From contig NZ_SNUA01000009.1 of NCBI RefSeq assembly GCF_004360225.1, positions 120,714 to 184,713 on the forward strand: a stretch of DNA of 64,000 nt, given 5' to 3'. The notes below the pieces were generated by a model. It ran no database searches and was not told the DNA's origin. It saw nothing but the letters and a program-made list of their open reading frames with translations. This document shows positions 26,884 to 34,938 of this stretch, piece by piece (within the stretch, counting starts at the first letter, position 1; each line of letters opens with the position of its first letter). This DNA comes from Alcanivorax sp. 24. Its GTDB lineage: Bacteria; Pseudomonadota; Gammaproteobacteria; Pseudomonadales; Alcanivoracaceae. A program made the position numbers and the translations under genes.

Positions 26884-26939
26884 GTTCAAGCTCCGTTCAG
26901 GAAGACGACAGGCCCGGTTCAGGGTGCCCTCTCTATGCT
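26884..26939 (+). promoter_or_regulatory. Putative PhoP-regulated promoter of oprH-phoP-phoQ
   Basis: GTTCA-type half-sites recur on an 11-bp period: GTTCAA at 26884, GTTCAG at 26895, a weak CGACAG at 26906, and GTTCAG at 26917. A TATGCT -10 box starts at 26934, eleven bases after the last half-site. PhoP binds direct hexamer repeats spaced by one helical turn, so autoregulation of this operon is likely. Binding is inferred from sequence. Confidence 0.65.
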
Positions 26940-26981
26940 GGCCGCATCGTTAAACCGTGTCAGCAACAAAGGATCAAAGCC

Positions 26982-27584
26982 ATGAAAACATTCGGCAAAC
27001 TGGTATTGGGCAGCACTCTGATCGGGGCTATCGGGCTGGCCCAGGCCGCCGATCATTTCGGCGGCATCACCTGGGGTGAAACCAGTAACAACATGCGGAA
27101 ATCCCACTCGGTGAACGCGCAGTTGAACGACCCCGATCTGGACGGGGCCATCAACAACAGCGGTACCTGGGGTGCGCGTTTCGGCACCGTGGAAGACAAC
27201 GCCCGCGTCTACGTCACGTACGACTATGCCTCCGATACCCGGCACCAGTACAAATTCCGCCAGCAGAATCTGCTTGGCAGCTATGACGCCCTGCTACCGG
27301 TAGGCGATCAAGGGACTCAACTGTTCGGTGGCGTCAGCGCCGGCCTGGTCAGCCTGGAGCAGGAAAGCCGCGGTTTCCACCGGGATCGTGACGTGGGCCT
27401 GGCCGGCGGTGTACAGGCCGGCATCATTCAGGATCTCGGCCATAACGTGGCGCTGGAAGGCGGCTACCGCTACCTGCGCACCAGCGCCGACGCGCGGCTG
27501 AAGGAACGCGGCGTGGGCAATGCCGGCCGCGCTGATCTGCACAGCAGCGAGCAGTTCTATGTCGGCGTAAACTATCGGTTCTGA
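26982..27584 (+). CDS. oprH: Outer-membrane protein OprH
   Basis: 200 residues from the ATG at 26982; the open frame upstream lacks a signal peptide. The signal sequence ends in LAQA-ADHF. The mature part shares long blocks with Pseudomonas OprH as I recall it: GITWGETSNN, the NNSGTWG block, LRQQNLLGSYDA-like RQQNLLGSYDALLPVGD, GGYRYLRT and a final YRF. OprH is an eight-strand barrel that binds lipopolysaccharide and stabilises the outer membrane at low magnesium. The operon continues with phoP and phoQ. Confidence 0.93.
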   Translation: MKTFGKLVLGSTLIGAIGLAQAADHFGGITWGETSNNMRKSHSVNAQLNDPDLDGAINNSGTWGARFGTVEDNARVYVTYDYASDTRHQYKFRQQNLLGSYDALLPVGDQGTQLFGGVSAGLVSLEQESRGFHRDRDVGLAGGVQAGIIQDLGHNVALEGGYRYLRTSADARLKERGVGNAGRADLHSSEQFYVGVNYRF

Positions 27585-27661
27585 TCGGCGCCGTCAGGTG
27601 CCATGCTACTTGAAACCTCTCCTCGCCGGCTCCACGCCGGCGAGGCATTATCGGAGGCCCC

Positions 27662-28339
27662 ATGAAACTGCTGGTGGTGGAAGACGAGGCGTTACTGCGC
27701 CACCATCTGTACAGCCGTCTGGGCGAGCAGGGTCACGTGGTGGATGCGGTGGCCGATGCCGAGGAGGCGCTGTACCGGGCCAGGGAATACCATCATGACC
27801 TGGCCATCGTCGATCTCGGATTACCCGGCATGAGTGGTCTGGACCTGATTCGCGAGATTCGCAATCAGGGCCGGGATTTTCCCATCTTGATTCTTACTGC
27901 CCGCGGCAACTGGCAGGACAAAGTGGAAGGGCTGGCCGCCGGCGCCGACGACTACGTGGTCAAACCGTTCCAGTTCGAGGAGTTGGAAGCGCGCTTGAAC
28001 GCCCTGCTGCGGCGCGCCTCCGGGTTCGTTCAATCGACTATCGAGGCCGGCCCCCTGGTGCTGGATCTGAATCGGCGGCAGGCCCGTGTCGGCGGGCACG
28101 GCCTCGGGCTGACCGCCTATGAATACCGGATTCTCGAGTACCTGATGCGCCACCATCAGCAGGTGGTGAGCAAGGACCGGCTGATGGAACAGCTCTACCC
28201 CGATGACCAGGACCGCGATCCCAATGTGATCGAGGTGCTGGTCGGGCGCCTGCGTCGCAAACTGGATCAACCGGGTGGCTTCCGGCCGATCGAGACGGTA
28301 CGCGGGCAAGGCTATCTGTTTACCGAGCGTTGCCGGTGA
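27662..28339 (+). CDS. phoP: Two-component response regulator PhoP
   Basis: 225 residues, OmpR/PhoB class. The receiver has acidic residues in VVEDEA, phosphoacceptor Asp51 in IVDLGLPG, and Lys in VVKPFQ. The winged-helix output domain (about 125-222) ends NVIEVLVGRLRRKLDQ...GQGYLF, typical of PhoP. It follows oprH after 77 bp and overlaps phoQ. Expected regulon: lipid A and outer-membrane remodelling under low Mg2+ or cationic stress. Confidence 0.95.
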   Translation: MKLLVVEDEALLRHHLYSRLGEQGHVVDAVADAEEALYRAREYHHDLAIVDLGLPGMSGLDLIREIRNQGRDFPILILTARGNWQDKVEGLAAGADDYVVKPFQFEELEARLNALLRRASGFVQSTIEAGPLVLDLNRRQARVGGHGLGLTAYEYRILEYLMRHHQQVVSKDRLMEQLYPDDQDRDPNVIEVLVGRLRRKLDQPGGFRPIETVRGQGYLFTERCR

Positions 28340-29682
28340 AACGCTCCCTGCGCCTGCGACTGATGCTCGGCGCCGCCACTCTGGCGGTGCTGTTCATCAT
28401 TGCCCTGCAACAGGCCCTGCAGCAGGCGTTCAGCCTGGCACTGGAAGACACCATCGAACAGCGGCTGGCGGCGGATGTGAGCACTCTGATTTCCGCCGCC
28501 CGGGTGGAAGATGGCCGCTTGCACATGCCCGATCATTTGCCCGACGAGGAATTCTCCCTCCTCGACAACAAGCTGTTCGGCTATATCTATGACCGCGATG
28601 GCCATCTGCTCTGGCGCTCCGCCTCCACCCACGATCTGAACATCGATTACCTGCCCCGTTATGACGGCGACAAGAACCGCGAGTTGCACCGCATTCGCGA
28701 CGCCAACGGCGTCAGATTGTTCGTCTACGACATGGAAATTGATTTGCTGCGGGGCGAGAACGCCGCCTACAGCATCGTCACCGTACAGCCGTCCCGGGAC
28801 TATGACGCCATGCTGTCCGGCCTGCGCAAGCAGCTTTATGTCTGGCTCGGCGGCGGTCTTCTGGTGTTGTTGTTACTGCTGTGGCTGGGGCTGACCTGGG
28901 GTTTGCGCACCCTGCGCGGCATGAAAGAAGAATTGGACCAGGTGGAAAGCGGCGAGCGGGAGCGTCTCAGCGAAGACCATCCCCGGGAACTGCTGCGTCT
29001 GACCCGCTCACTGAACCGTTTGCTCGACGGTGAACGGCTGCAGCGGGAGCGCTATCGGGATTCCCTGGCGGATCTGGCCCACGGTCTGAAGACCCCTCTG
29101 AGCCTGCTTCAGGCGGTGGGCGAGACGCTGTCTTCCCGTCGGGAAAATCACGAGCAGGTGGAAATCATGGGCGATCAAATCGAGCGCATGAACCAACAGA
29201 TCGGTTTTCAACTGCAACGGGCTTCGCTGCGTCGTAGCGGCTTGATCCGTCACCAGGTGGCACTGGCGCCCTTGCTGGACACACTGGAAACCGCCCTGGA
29301 CAAAGTCCACCATGGGAAGCGGGTCACTCTGGAGCGGGCTGTTCCCAAGCACTTCATGGTACCGCTGGAACAAGGCGCGCTGCTGGAGGTACTCGGCAAT
29401 CTTCTGGAAAACGCCTATCGCCTCTGTCTCAGCCGGGTACGCGTCAGCGCCCGACGGCTCAGCGACGGTGACATCCTGGTGGTGGAAGACGACGGCCCCG
29501 GCATCGCCGGGGATCAGCGCGAACGCATCCTCCGAAGGGGCGAGCGGCTGGATACCCGCCATCCCGGCCAGGGGCTGGGGCTGGCGGTGGTCAAGGACAT
29601 TCTCGACAGCTATTCGGCGACCCTGACCCTGGACGATTCCCCCCTCGGCGGCGCCCGCTTCATGTTGTTCTTTCCTCGCTAG
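28336..29682 (+). CDS. phoQ: Two-component sensor histidine kinase PhoQ
   Basis: 448 residues from GTG at 28336, which overlaps the phoP stop as GTGA; TTG at 28330 is an alternative. Two membrane helices (about 10-30 and 168-190) flank a periplasmic sensor domain with acidic runs (PDHLPDEEF, DMEIDLLRGEN) that could bind divalent cations. Phosphoacceptor His249 is in DLAHGLKTPL. ATPase boxes are NLLENAYR, VEDDGPGI and GQGLGLAVV. It ends four bases into the convergent hydrolase gene. Confidence 0.94.
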   Translation: MKRSLRLRLMLGAATLAVLFIIALQQALQQAFSLALEDTIEQRLAADVSTLISAARVEDGRLHMPDHLPDEEFSLLDNKLFGYIYDRDGHLLWRSASTHDLNIDYLPRYDGDKNRELHRIRDANGVRLFVYDMEIDLLRGENAAYSIVTVQPSRDYDAMLSGLRKQLYVWLGGGLLVLLLLLWLGLTWGLRTLRGMKEELDQVESGERERLSEDHPRELLRLTRSLNRLLDGERLQRERYRDSLADLAHGLKTPLSLLQAVGETLSSRRENHEQVEIMGDQIERMNQQIGFQLQRASLRRSGLIRHQVALAPLLDTLETALDKVHHGKRVTLERAVPKHFMVPLEQGALLEVLGNLLENAYRLCLSRVRVSARRLSDGDILVVEDDGPGIAGDQRERILRRGERLDTRHPGQGLGLAVVKDILDSYSATLTLDDSPLGGARFMLFFPR

Positions 29683-30368
29683 GAGGCAGTTGGGAACCAC
29701 CCGCGCACGGCCTCCGCGATTCTGTGCGCGCACTGCTCCGGTCTCGCCTGAAGGATAAAATGCGGCCCCTCGAGTTCGACGATATTCAGATCGGCAAAGG
29801 CAGCCTGGAACTCCTCGGTGGCGTTCCTTACCAGAACATCATCGCGGGGCCGAAGATACAGCGCCGGCACAGTGAACTGGTGGCCTTCAAAACGCATACC
29901 CGCTATTTGTCTGAGCCGTTCCCCAAGCACCTTTCCCGGCACCGTGCTTACTGTCTGTTTGAACCGGGCAATCGCATCATCGGAAGCGTCCCGCCCCATG
30001 AGAAACCATCGAATTCCCAACGATGAGGCGGGCAGCGCCAGCAATGATTTGACCGGCAAGGCCGCCGCCAGCCCGGGAAGCAACCTACCGGGTCTGGAAA
30101 GAAAAGACGCCACGAAAATAACCGCCTTGAGGTTCGGGTCCTCCCGCAGCAGGAGCCGCTCCGCGATCTTCCCGGAAAAGGACTCCGCCAGCAGCATATA
30201 GTCGCTATCCGGCAACTGGCCGGCGATGTGATCGGAGAGGCGCTCGATGTCCTGCCGCCCACTGTCCGGAAGCGGAATCACTTCGCATTCCAGCGACGTC
30301 AGATGCGTCAGCAGGTCGCGAAAAAGCAGCCCCGTTCCATCCATCCCCGGCAGCAGCATCAGTTTCAT
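29679..30368 (-). CDS. Alpha/beta hydrolase
   Basis: 229 residues, a compact alpha/beta hydrolase. The oxyanion region is LLPGMDGTG at 5-13. The nucleophile is probably Ser63 in LLAESFSGK (a non-canonical elbow), the acid is Asp in RPRDDVLV, and the base is His in LEGPHFILQ. Substrate unknown; an esterase or thioesterase is plausible. Convergent with phoQ and directly followed by the gamma carbonic anhydrase-like gene upstream in the same orientation. Confidence 0.8.
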   Translation of the reverse strand: MKLMLLPGMDGTGLLFRDLLTHLTSLECEVIPLPDSGRQDIERLSDHIAGQLPDSDYMLLAESFSGKIAERLLLREDPNLKAVIFVASFLSRPGRLLPGLAAALPVKSLLALPASSLGIRWFLMGRDASDDAIARFKQTVSTVPGKVLGERLRQIAGMRFEGHQFTVPALYLRPRDDVLVRNATEEFQAAFADLNIVELEGPHFILQARPEQCAHRIAEAVRGWFPTAS

Positions 30369-30375
30369 GCGCGTT

Positions 30376-30939
30376 TTACCGCTCGCTTTCCGTTACTTCC
30401 TGAACCAATCGCTGAAACAGCGCCATGTCTTCCCAGGCGCGATGGTCGCCTTCGGCGTAGGCGCGGGCATTGCGATGGTAAGCCAGGGCGTTGACCCGGT
30501 TGGCGACGCGGTTATCGCGTTGGCGGCGCACTTCGCCGGGCGACCCCATGACGATGGAATTATCGGGAATCACCGTGCCTTCCTTGAGGAAGGTATGGCC
30601 GGCAATGATGCAGTTATCACCGATCACGCAACCGTCCATGATGGTACTGTTGATGCCGATCAGGCAGTTGTTACCAATGGTGCAGCCATGCAGCGTCACA
30701 TGGTGGGTAATGGAACAGTACTCGCCCACCCGGGTACCACAGCCGCTGCCGATGTGAATCATGACGAAATCCTGAATGTTGCTGTAACGGCCGATGTGGA
30801 TGTCATAGGCTTCCGCCCGCGCCGCCGCGTTGATCCACACGGATGCCCCTTCCTCGATGGTGATATCGCCATACAGGTAAGCGGATTCGTGAACGTAGGC
30901 ACTGTCGTGAATGTTGGCGCGGGAATCGATGAACCCCAT
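30376..30939 (-). CDS. Gamma-carbonic anhydrase-like hexapeptide-repeat protein
   Basis: 187 residues dominated by left-handed beta-helix repeats (SAYLYGDITIEEGASVWINAAAR, GRYSNIQDFVMIHIG, GEYCSITHHVTLHGC). Histidines in VMIHIG and ITHHVTLHG match gamma-carbonic anhydrase zinc ligands. A C-terminal helical tail follows. Relatives include YrdA and PaaY, the latter a thioesterase, so the reaction is not certain. It lies 7 bp upstream of the alpha/beta hydrolase gene and likely shares its transcript. Confidence 0.87.
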   Translation of the reverse strand: MGFIDSRANIHDSAYVHESAYLYGDITIEEGASVWINAAARAEAYDIHIGRYSNIQDFVMIHIGSGCGTRVGEYCSITHHVTLHGCTIGNNCLIGINSTIMDGCVIGDNCIIAGHTFLKEGTVIPDNSIVMGSPGEVRRQRDNRVANRVNALAYHRNARAYAEGDHRAWEDMALFQRLVQEVTESER

Positions 30940-31063
30940 GGCTTGTTCTCCTTATGCTGATTGCGGTTTCATACCATTCGGAATTTCGTAGCGTACATTT
31001 AGGGCCTGTTCACCCCAGCATTATCAAAGAGACCGGACAGGCCGGTCCGACAGGGAGCATAGC

Positions 31064-32302
31064 ATGGGACAGTTCATTGATATCGAGGCCCGCGACGGCG
31101 GTCATTTCCGCGCCTATCTGGCCGTGCCGGAAGGGGGCCGGGGGCCCGGGCTGGTGCTGGGTCAGGAGATTTTCGGTGTCAACGGCACCATGCGCGAGCT
31201 GGCGGAGTATTACGCCGAGGAAGGCTACGTCACCCTGGTTCCGGATTTGTTCTGGCGCATCGAACCCGGTATCGAACTGGGCTACACCGAGCAGGATTTC
31301 GGTCGCGCTTTCGAACTGTTCCAAACCATTGATCTGGATCTGGCCATCGACGACATCGCCGCCACGCTGGATGCCCTGCGGCAACGGCCGGAGGTGAGCG
31401 GAGACGATTTGGGCTTCGTCGGCTATTGCCTGGGCGGCAAGCTGGCCTATCTGACCGCCTGCCGCACCGATGTGGCGTGCAGCGTCGGCTACTACGGAGT
31501 CGGTATCGAGAACCATCTGCAAGAGGCCGGGTCGATCCGGGGGCGGCTGGTGCTGCATTTCGCCGAATTGGACGGCTTCTGCGACGACGCGGCCCGCAAC
31601 CGCATCATCACCACCCTGGGCGGCACCGTGTCACGCCTGGAAACCTTCGTCTATCCCGGAGTGGATCATGCCTTTGCCCGGCCCAAAGGCGACCACTATC
31701 ACAAACCCTCCGCGCAGATGGCGCATGAACGCACCATCGCCGCCCTGAAAAGGGAGATCGGCCCCGAATACGATCTGTCCGCCCTGTGGGAGGAACACGT
31801 GCGCTACGAATTCGACGCGCGCGATGTCCCGGCGACCATGGCCACCATGGTGTCCGAACCCTATGTGAACCACATTCCCACCATGACCGGCGGCGTCGGT
31901 TATCCGCAGCTGAGCCGCTTCTATCAGCACCATTTCGTCCACGGCAATCCCGAGGACATGATGCTGACGCCGATCTCCCGCACCATTGGCGCCTGCCAGA
32001 TCGTCGACGAGTTCGTGCTCAGCTTCACCCACGACCGGGAAATCGACTGGCTGCTGCCCGGCGTCGCCGCCACCGGCAGGAAAGTGGAAATCCCCATGCT
32101 CGGCGTGGTGCGCTTCCGCGGCGACAAGCTGTGCCACGAACACATCTACTGGGACCAGGCCAGTGTGCTGGTGCAAATCGGCCTGCTGGACCCGGCAGGC
32201 CTGCCGGTAACCGGCGTGGACAGCGCCCGCAAGCTGCTGGACGAATCCCTGCCTTCCAATACGCTGATGGCACGCTGGAAGGAGAGCGCGGGCCGGGACT
32301 GA
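31064..32302 (+). CDS. Dienelactone hydrolase fused to an NTF2/SnoaL-like domain
   Basis: 412 residues. Domain 1 (about 1-235) is a dienelactone hydrolase with Cys122 (GYCLGGK), Asp170 (ELDGFCDD) and His202 (GVDHAFARP). Domain 2 (about 245-405) resembles an NTF2-fold carboxymethylenebutenolidase-associated domain (GGVGYPQLSRFYQHHFVHGNP, GACQIVDEFVLSFTHDREID, HEHIYWDQASVLVQIGLL). The fusion is rarer than stand-alone dienelactone hydrolase. It may hydrolyse cyclic ester intermediates of aromatic degradation. No ring-cleavage genes are nearby. Confidence 0.85.
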   Translation: MGQFIDIEARDGGHFRAYLAVPEGGRGPGLVLGQEIFGVNGTMRELAEYYAEEGYVTLVPDLFWRIEPGIELGYTEQDFGRAFELFQTIDLDLAIDDIAATLDALRQRPEVSGDDLGFVGYCLGGKLAYLTACRTDVACSVGYYGVGIENHLQEAGSIRGRLVLHFAELDGFCDDAARNRIITTLGGTVSRLETFVYPGVDHAFARPKGDHYHKPSAQMAHERTIAALKREIGPEYDLSALWEEHVRYEFDARDVPATMATMVSEPYVNHIPTMTGGVGYPQLSRFYQHHFVHGNPEDMMLTPISRTIGACQIVDEFVLSFTHDREIDWLLPGVAATGRKVEIPMLGVVRFRGDKLCHEHIYWDQASVLVQIGLLDPAGLPVTGVDSARKLLDESLPSNTLMARWKESAGRD

Positions 32303-32370
32303 GCCACCGACCGATCGTGGCCCGTGAACCACTGCCTCCCCGCCATTGGCGATAGCAGTGGTTACACGCC

Positions 32371-32443
32371 CGTTCGCTGCCAAGGCAGCTTCCCACAGCG
32401 GCCTCGTAGTTTCTTTGCGGGAAGCGAGCTCGCTCGCGAAATC
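32371..32443. repeat. REP-like hairpin
   Basis: TTCGCTGCCAAGGCAGCTTC followed by CCACAGCGGC pairs loosely with TTTGCGGGAAGCGAGC and TCGCTCGCGAAAT. It shares the core GCAGCTTCCCACAG with the hairpin at 4311-4385. It lies between the dienelactone hydrolase and the convergent VOC protein. Confidence 0.65.
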
Positions 32444-32459
32444 ATGTCCGCAAGACCGA

Positions 32460-32882
32460 CTATTCCGGGCAGCCGGCCTCCGGGCTCGGGCAGTTCACCA
32501 TCCAGGGGATACCGAAACGGTCGGTGGCCATGCCGAAACGCAGCGCCCAGAACGTCGCTTCCATAGGCATGATCACGCTGCCGCCGCTACACAGCGCCGC
32601 GAAGACGTGCTCGGCCCGCTCCGGGTCATTTACCTCCAGCGACACCGACAGCCCCGTCGGCACCTGATACCGGTCCGAAGGGCTGTCCGAGCCCATCAGC
32701 ACGGTGTCGTCCAGTTTTACGCAGCCGTGCATGATCCAGTCCTGTTTCGCCTCGGGCATGTCCTTACAGCCTTCAGGCCCGTACGGCAGCAGCGCCAGAA
32801 TTTCGCCGTCCAGCAGATCAGCGTAGAACCGCAGCGCTTCCTCGCACTGTCCCTGGAAGAAAAGATAGGGATTTACGTTCAC
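32460..32882 (-). CDS. VOC family protein (PhnB/glyoxalase-like)
   Basis: 140 residues starting MNVNPYLFFQGQCEEALRFY, with the central SLEVNDPERAEHVFAALCSGG and the end FGMATDRFGIPWMVNC. This is the PhnB-type single-chain VOC pattern seen in 3-demethylubiquinone-9 methyltransferase-like proteins. Such proteins often bind a metal or small ligand, but activity is mostly unknown. Monocistronic. Confidence 0.88.
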   Translation of the reverse strand: MNVNPYLFFQGQCEEALRFYADLLDGEILALLPYGPEGCKDMPEAKQDWIMHGCVKLDDTVLMGSDSPSDRYQVPTGLSVSLEVNDPERAEHVFAALCSGGSVIMPMEATFWALRFGMATDRFGIPWMVNCPSPEAGCPE

Positions 32883-32942
32883 GGATGACTCTCCTTATGG
32901 GTTAACGTCACCAGAGAGTCGATCAGGAAGATGCGGATTCGA

Positions 32943-32983
32943 CAAGCTCCCGGCTTTTCCTTGAAACGGATGCCGGGAGCTTG
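32943..32983 (-). terminator. Hairpin after the TRAP dctPQM operon
   Basis: CAAGCTCCCGGC (32943-32954) is exactly inverted at 32972-32983, 11 bp beyond the dctM stop. No strong T-run is next to it, so termination efficiency is uncertain. Confidence 0.6.
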
Positions 32984-32994
32984 CCGGGAGCCCC

Positions 32995-34305
32995 CTAGAA
33001 CAGGGCTTGGGGCAGGTAGGTGGCAATTTCCGGGAACATCATGATCAGGGCCAGGCCGATGATCTCCACGATCACGAACGGAATCACCGAGGAGTAGATA
33101 TCACGCATACTGACATCCGGTGGCGCCACCCCTTTCAAATAGAAGAGGTTGAAGCCGAACGGCGGGGTCATATAGCCGATCTCCATGTTGATCACGAACA
33201 GGATGCCGAACCAGATCGGATCAAAACCCAGACTCTGTACGATTGGCATGAACACCGGCAGCGTGATCAGCATGATACCCACGGGATCCAGCACCATCGC
33301 CAGCAGGAACACGATCACCATCATGGAAATAATGATCGCCCAGGGACCGCCGGGGATCGACGTCATCAGCCCTTCGATCAACGCCTGGGCGCCCATGCTC
33401 TGGTAAGCGGCACTGAAGGCGTGGGCGGCGAACAGGATCCACATGATCATACCGGTAAGCTTGAAGGTGCGCAGAGCCGCTTCCCGCATCAAGCCCAGGG
33501 TCAGCTTACGGTAGACGATGGCGGAAAGCAGGGAACCAAACACGCCTACGGCGGCCGCTTCGGTAGGGGTGGTGATACCCTTGATGATGGAGCCCAGCAC
33601 CATCACCACGATCAGGATCGGCAGGATCACCGCCCGCAGCGCGCGCATCTTCTCCGCCATGTTGCCCCGTTCTTCCTTGGGCAAGGCCGGTGCCAGATTC
33701 GGCTGGAAGGCGCACCGCACGACGATGTACAGCACCGTCAGCACCATCAACAACAGGCCCGGCAACACCCCGGCGGCGAACATCTGACCCACGGAAACCC
33801 CGGTGATCAACGAATACAGGATCATCAGGATGCTGGGCGGAATCAGAATTCCCCAGCCGCCGCCAGTGTTGATCACCCCCAGCGCCAGCTTCTTGTCGTA
33901 ACCGCGCTCCAGCATCGACGGCAGAGCAATGGTACCCATGGCCACCACCGCGGCGCCGCTGATACCACACATGGCCGCGAACAAGGCACAGATGCCGAGG
34001 GTACCGATGGCCAGACCGCCGCGCAGGCCACCCCACCACAGGTGCATCATATGATAGAGGTCCTTGGCCACCCCGGTTCGCTCCAGCACCATGGCCATGA
34101 ACACGAATAGCGGGATCGCCACCAGGGTCGAACTTTCCATCGTGCCCCAGATCTGCGAGGCCACCATATAGAAAGCGTCGGCACCCCAGGTGAAATACAG
34201 GAACACCACCGAGACACCGCCCAGTACGAAAGTCAGCGGCACGCCCAGAAAGACGAAAAGCAGCAGAGTGCCGAAGAACAGCAAGGTGAGCATTTCGATA
34301 CTCAT
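32995..34305 (-). CDS. dctM: TRAP transporter large permease (DctM)
   Basis: 436 residues with 12 membrane helices. Family marks: SIEMLTLLFFGTLLLFVFLGVP at the start, SSTLVAIPLFVFMAMVLERTG near 53-73, the SGAAVVAMGTIALPSMLERGYDKKLALGVINTGGGWGILIPPS region, and the C-terminal MTPPFGFNLFYLKGVAP. It drives sodium-coupled import of a carboxylate delivered by the periplasmic DctP. Overlaps dctQ by four bases. Confidence 0.95.
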   Translation of the reverse strand: MSIEMLTLLFFGTLLLFVFLGVPLTFVLGGVSVVFLYFTWGADAFYMVASQIWGTMESSTLVAIPLFVFMAMVLERTGVAKDLYHMMHLWWGGLRGGLAIGTLGICALFAAMCGISGAAVVAMGTIALPSMLERGYDKKLALGVINTGGGWGILIPPSILMILYSLITGVSVGQMFAAGVLPGLLLMVLTVLYIVVRCAFQPNLAPALPKEERGNMAEKMRALRAVILPILIVVMVLGSIIKGITTPTEAAAVGVFGSLLSAIVYRKLTLGLMREAALRTFKLTGMIMWILFAAHAFSAAYQSMGAQALIEGLMTSIPGGPWAIIISMMVIVFLLAMVLDPVGIMLITLPVFMPIVQSLGFDPIWFGILFVINMEIGYMTPPFGFNLFYLKGVAPPDVSMRDIYSSVIPFVIVEIIGLALIMMFPEIATYLPQALF

Positions 34306-34853
34306 AGGTGGTCTTCCTCCTCGTCACCCAGAGTCTTGATCTCCGACGGATCGATCAGATTGAAGGCCACGCCCAGGTCCTGCAGCAACTTGGCCAGGCC
34401 TTGCAACAGCAGCAGCAGGGCCCCCAGGGGAATGCAGGCCTTGATCGGCCAGACCGGCGGGTTCCAGGCGGAGTAGGAGGTCTCCAGACTCTCGATCGAT
34501 TCCAGCGCCATGGAGCTGCCGAAATACAGCAACGCCCCGACGAAAATAAAGAACACCGCCGAGGTGATCACATCCAGGCCCGCGCGCACCCGCACCGGTA
34601 ACGCGGAGTGGAACAAGTCCACGTTGACATGGCCTTTATGCGCCATGACGTAACCACCGGCGAGCACACCGTAAACACCAAACAGCATTTGCGTCAGCTC
34701 GTTGGTCCATACGGTGGGCGCACCGAACACGTAACGGAGGAACACCTCCAGTATCAGGAACGCGAACATCGCGAACACCAGATAGGACACCCAGCGGCCG
34801 ACATGGTCGTTCAGCCAGGTGATCCCATTAATAAACGCTCGAACCGCGGACAT
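34302..34853 (-). CDS. dctQ: TRAP transporter small permease (DctQ)
   Basis: 183 residues with four predicted membrane helices: FAMFAFLILEVFLRYVFGAP, the NELTQMLFGVYGVLAGGYVM segment, GLDVITSAVFFIFVGALLYFG and WPIKACIPLGALLLLLQGLA. The NELTQ motif near residue 55 matches the usual W-x-E-E/Q-x-x-R region of DctQ proteins. It pairs with DctM; start ATG at 34853. Confidence 0.92.
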   Translation of the reverse strand: MSAVRAFINGITWLNDHVGRWVSYLVFAMFAFLILEVFLRYVFGAPTVWTNELTQMLFGVYGVLAGGYVMAHKGHVNVDLFHSALPVRVRAGLDVITSAVFFIFVGALLYFGSSMALESIESLETSYSAWNPPVWPIKACIPLGALLLLLQGLAKLLQDLGVAFNLIDPSEIKTLGDEEEDHL

Positions 34854-34892
34854 GGGGCTCCTCCAATAGGTCGAGTGAAGGGCGGGAACGAG

Positions 34893-34917
34893 AAAAGGGC
34901 GCCACGGTGGGCGCCCT
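34893..34917 (-). terminator. Intrinsic hairpin between dctP and dctQ
   Basis: On the minus strand AGGGCGCC pairs with GGCGCCCT, followed by TTTT, in the 85-bp gap after dctP. A partial terminator here would give more receptor than permease, a common need in binding-protein-dependent transporters. Confidence 0.7.
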
Positions 34918-34938
34918 CATCATCCTGACGGTCACCGG

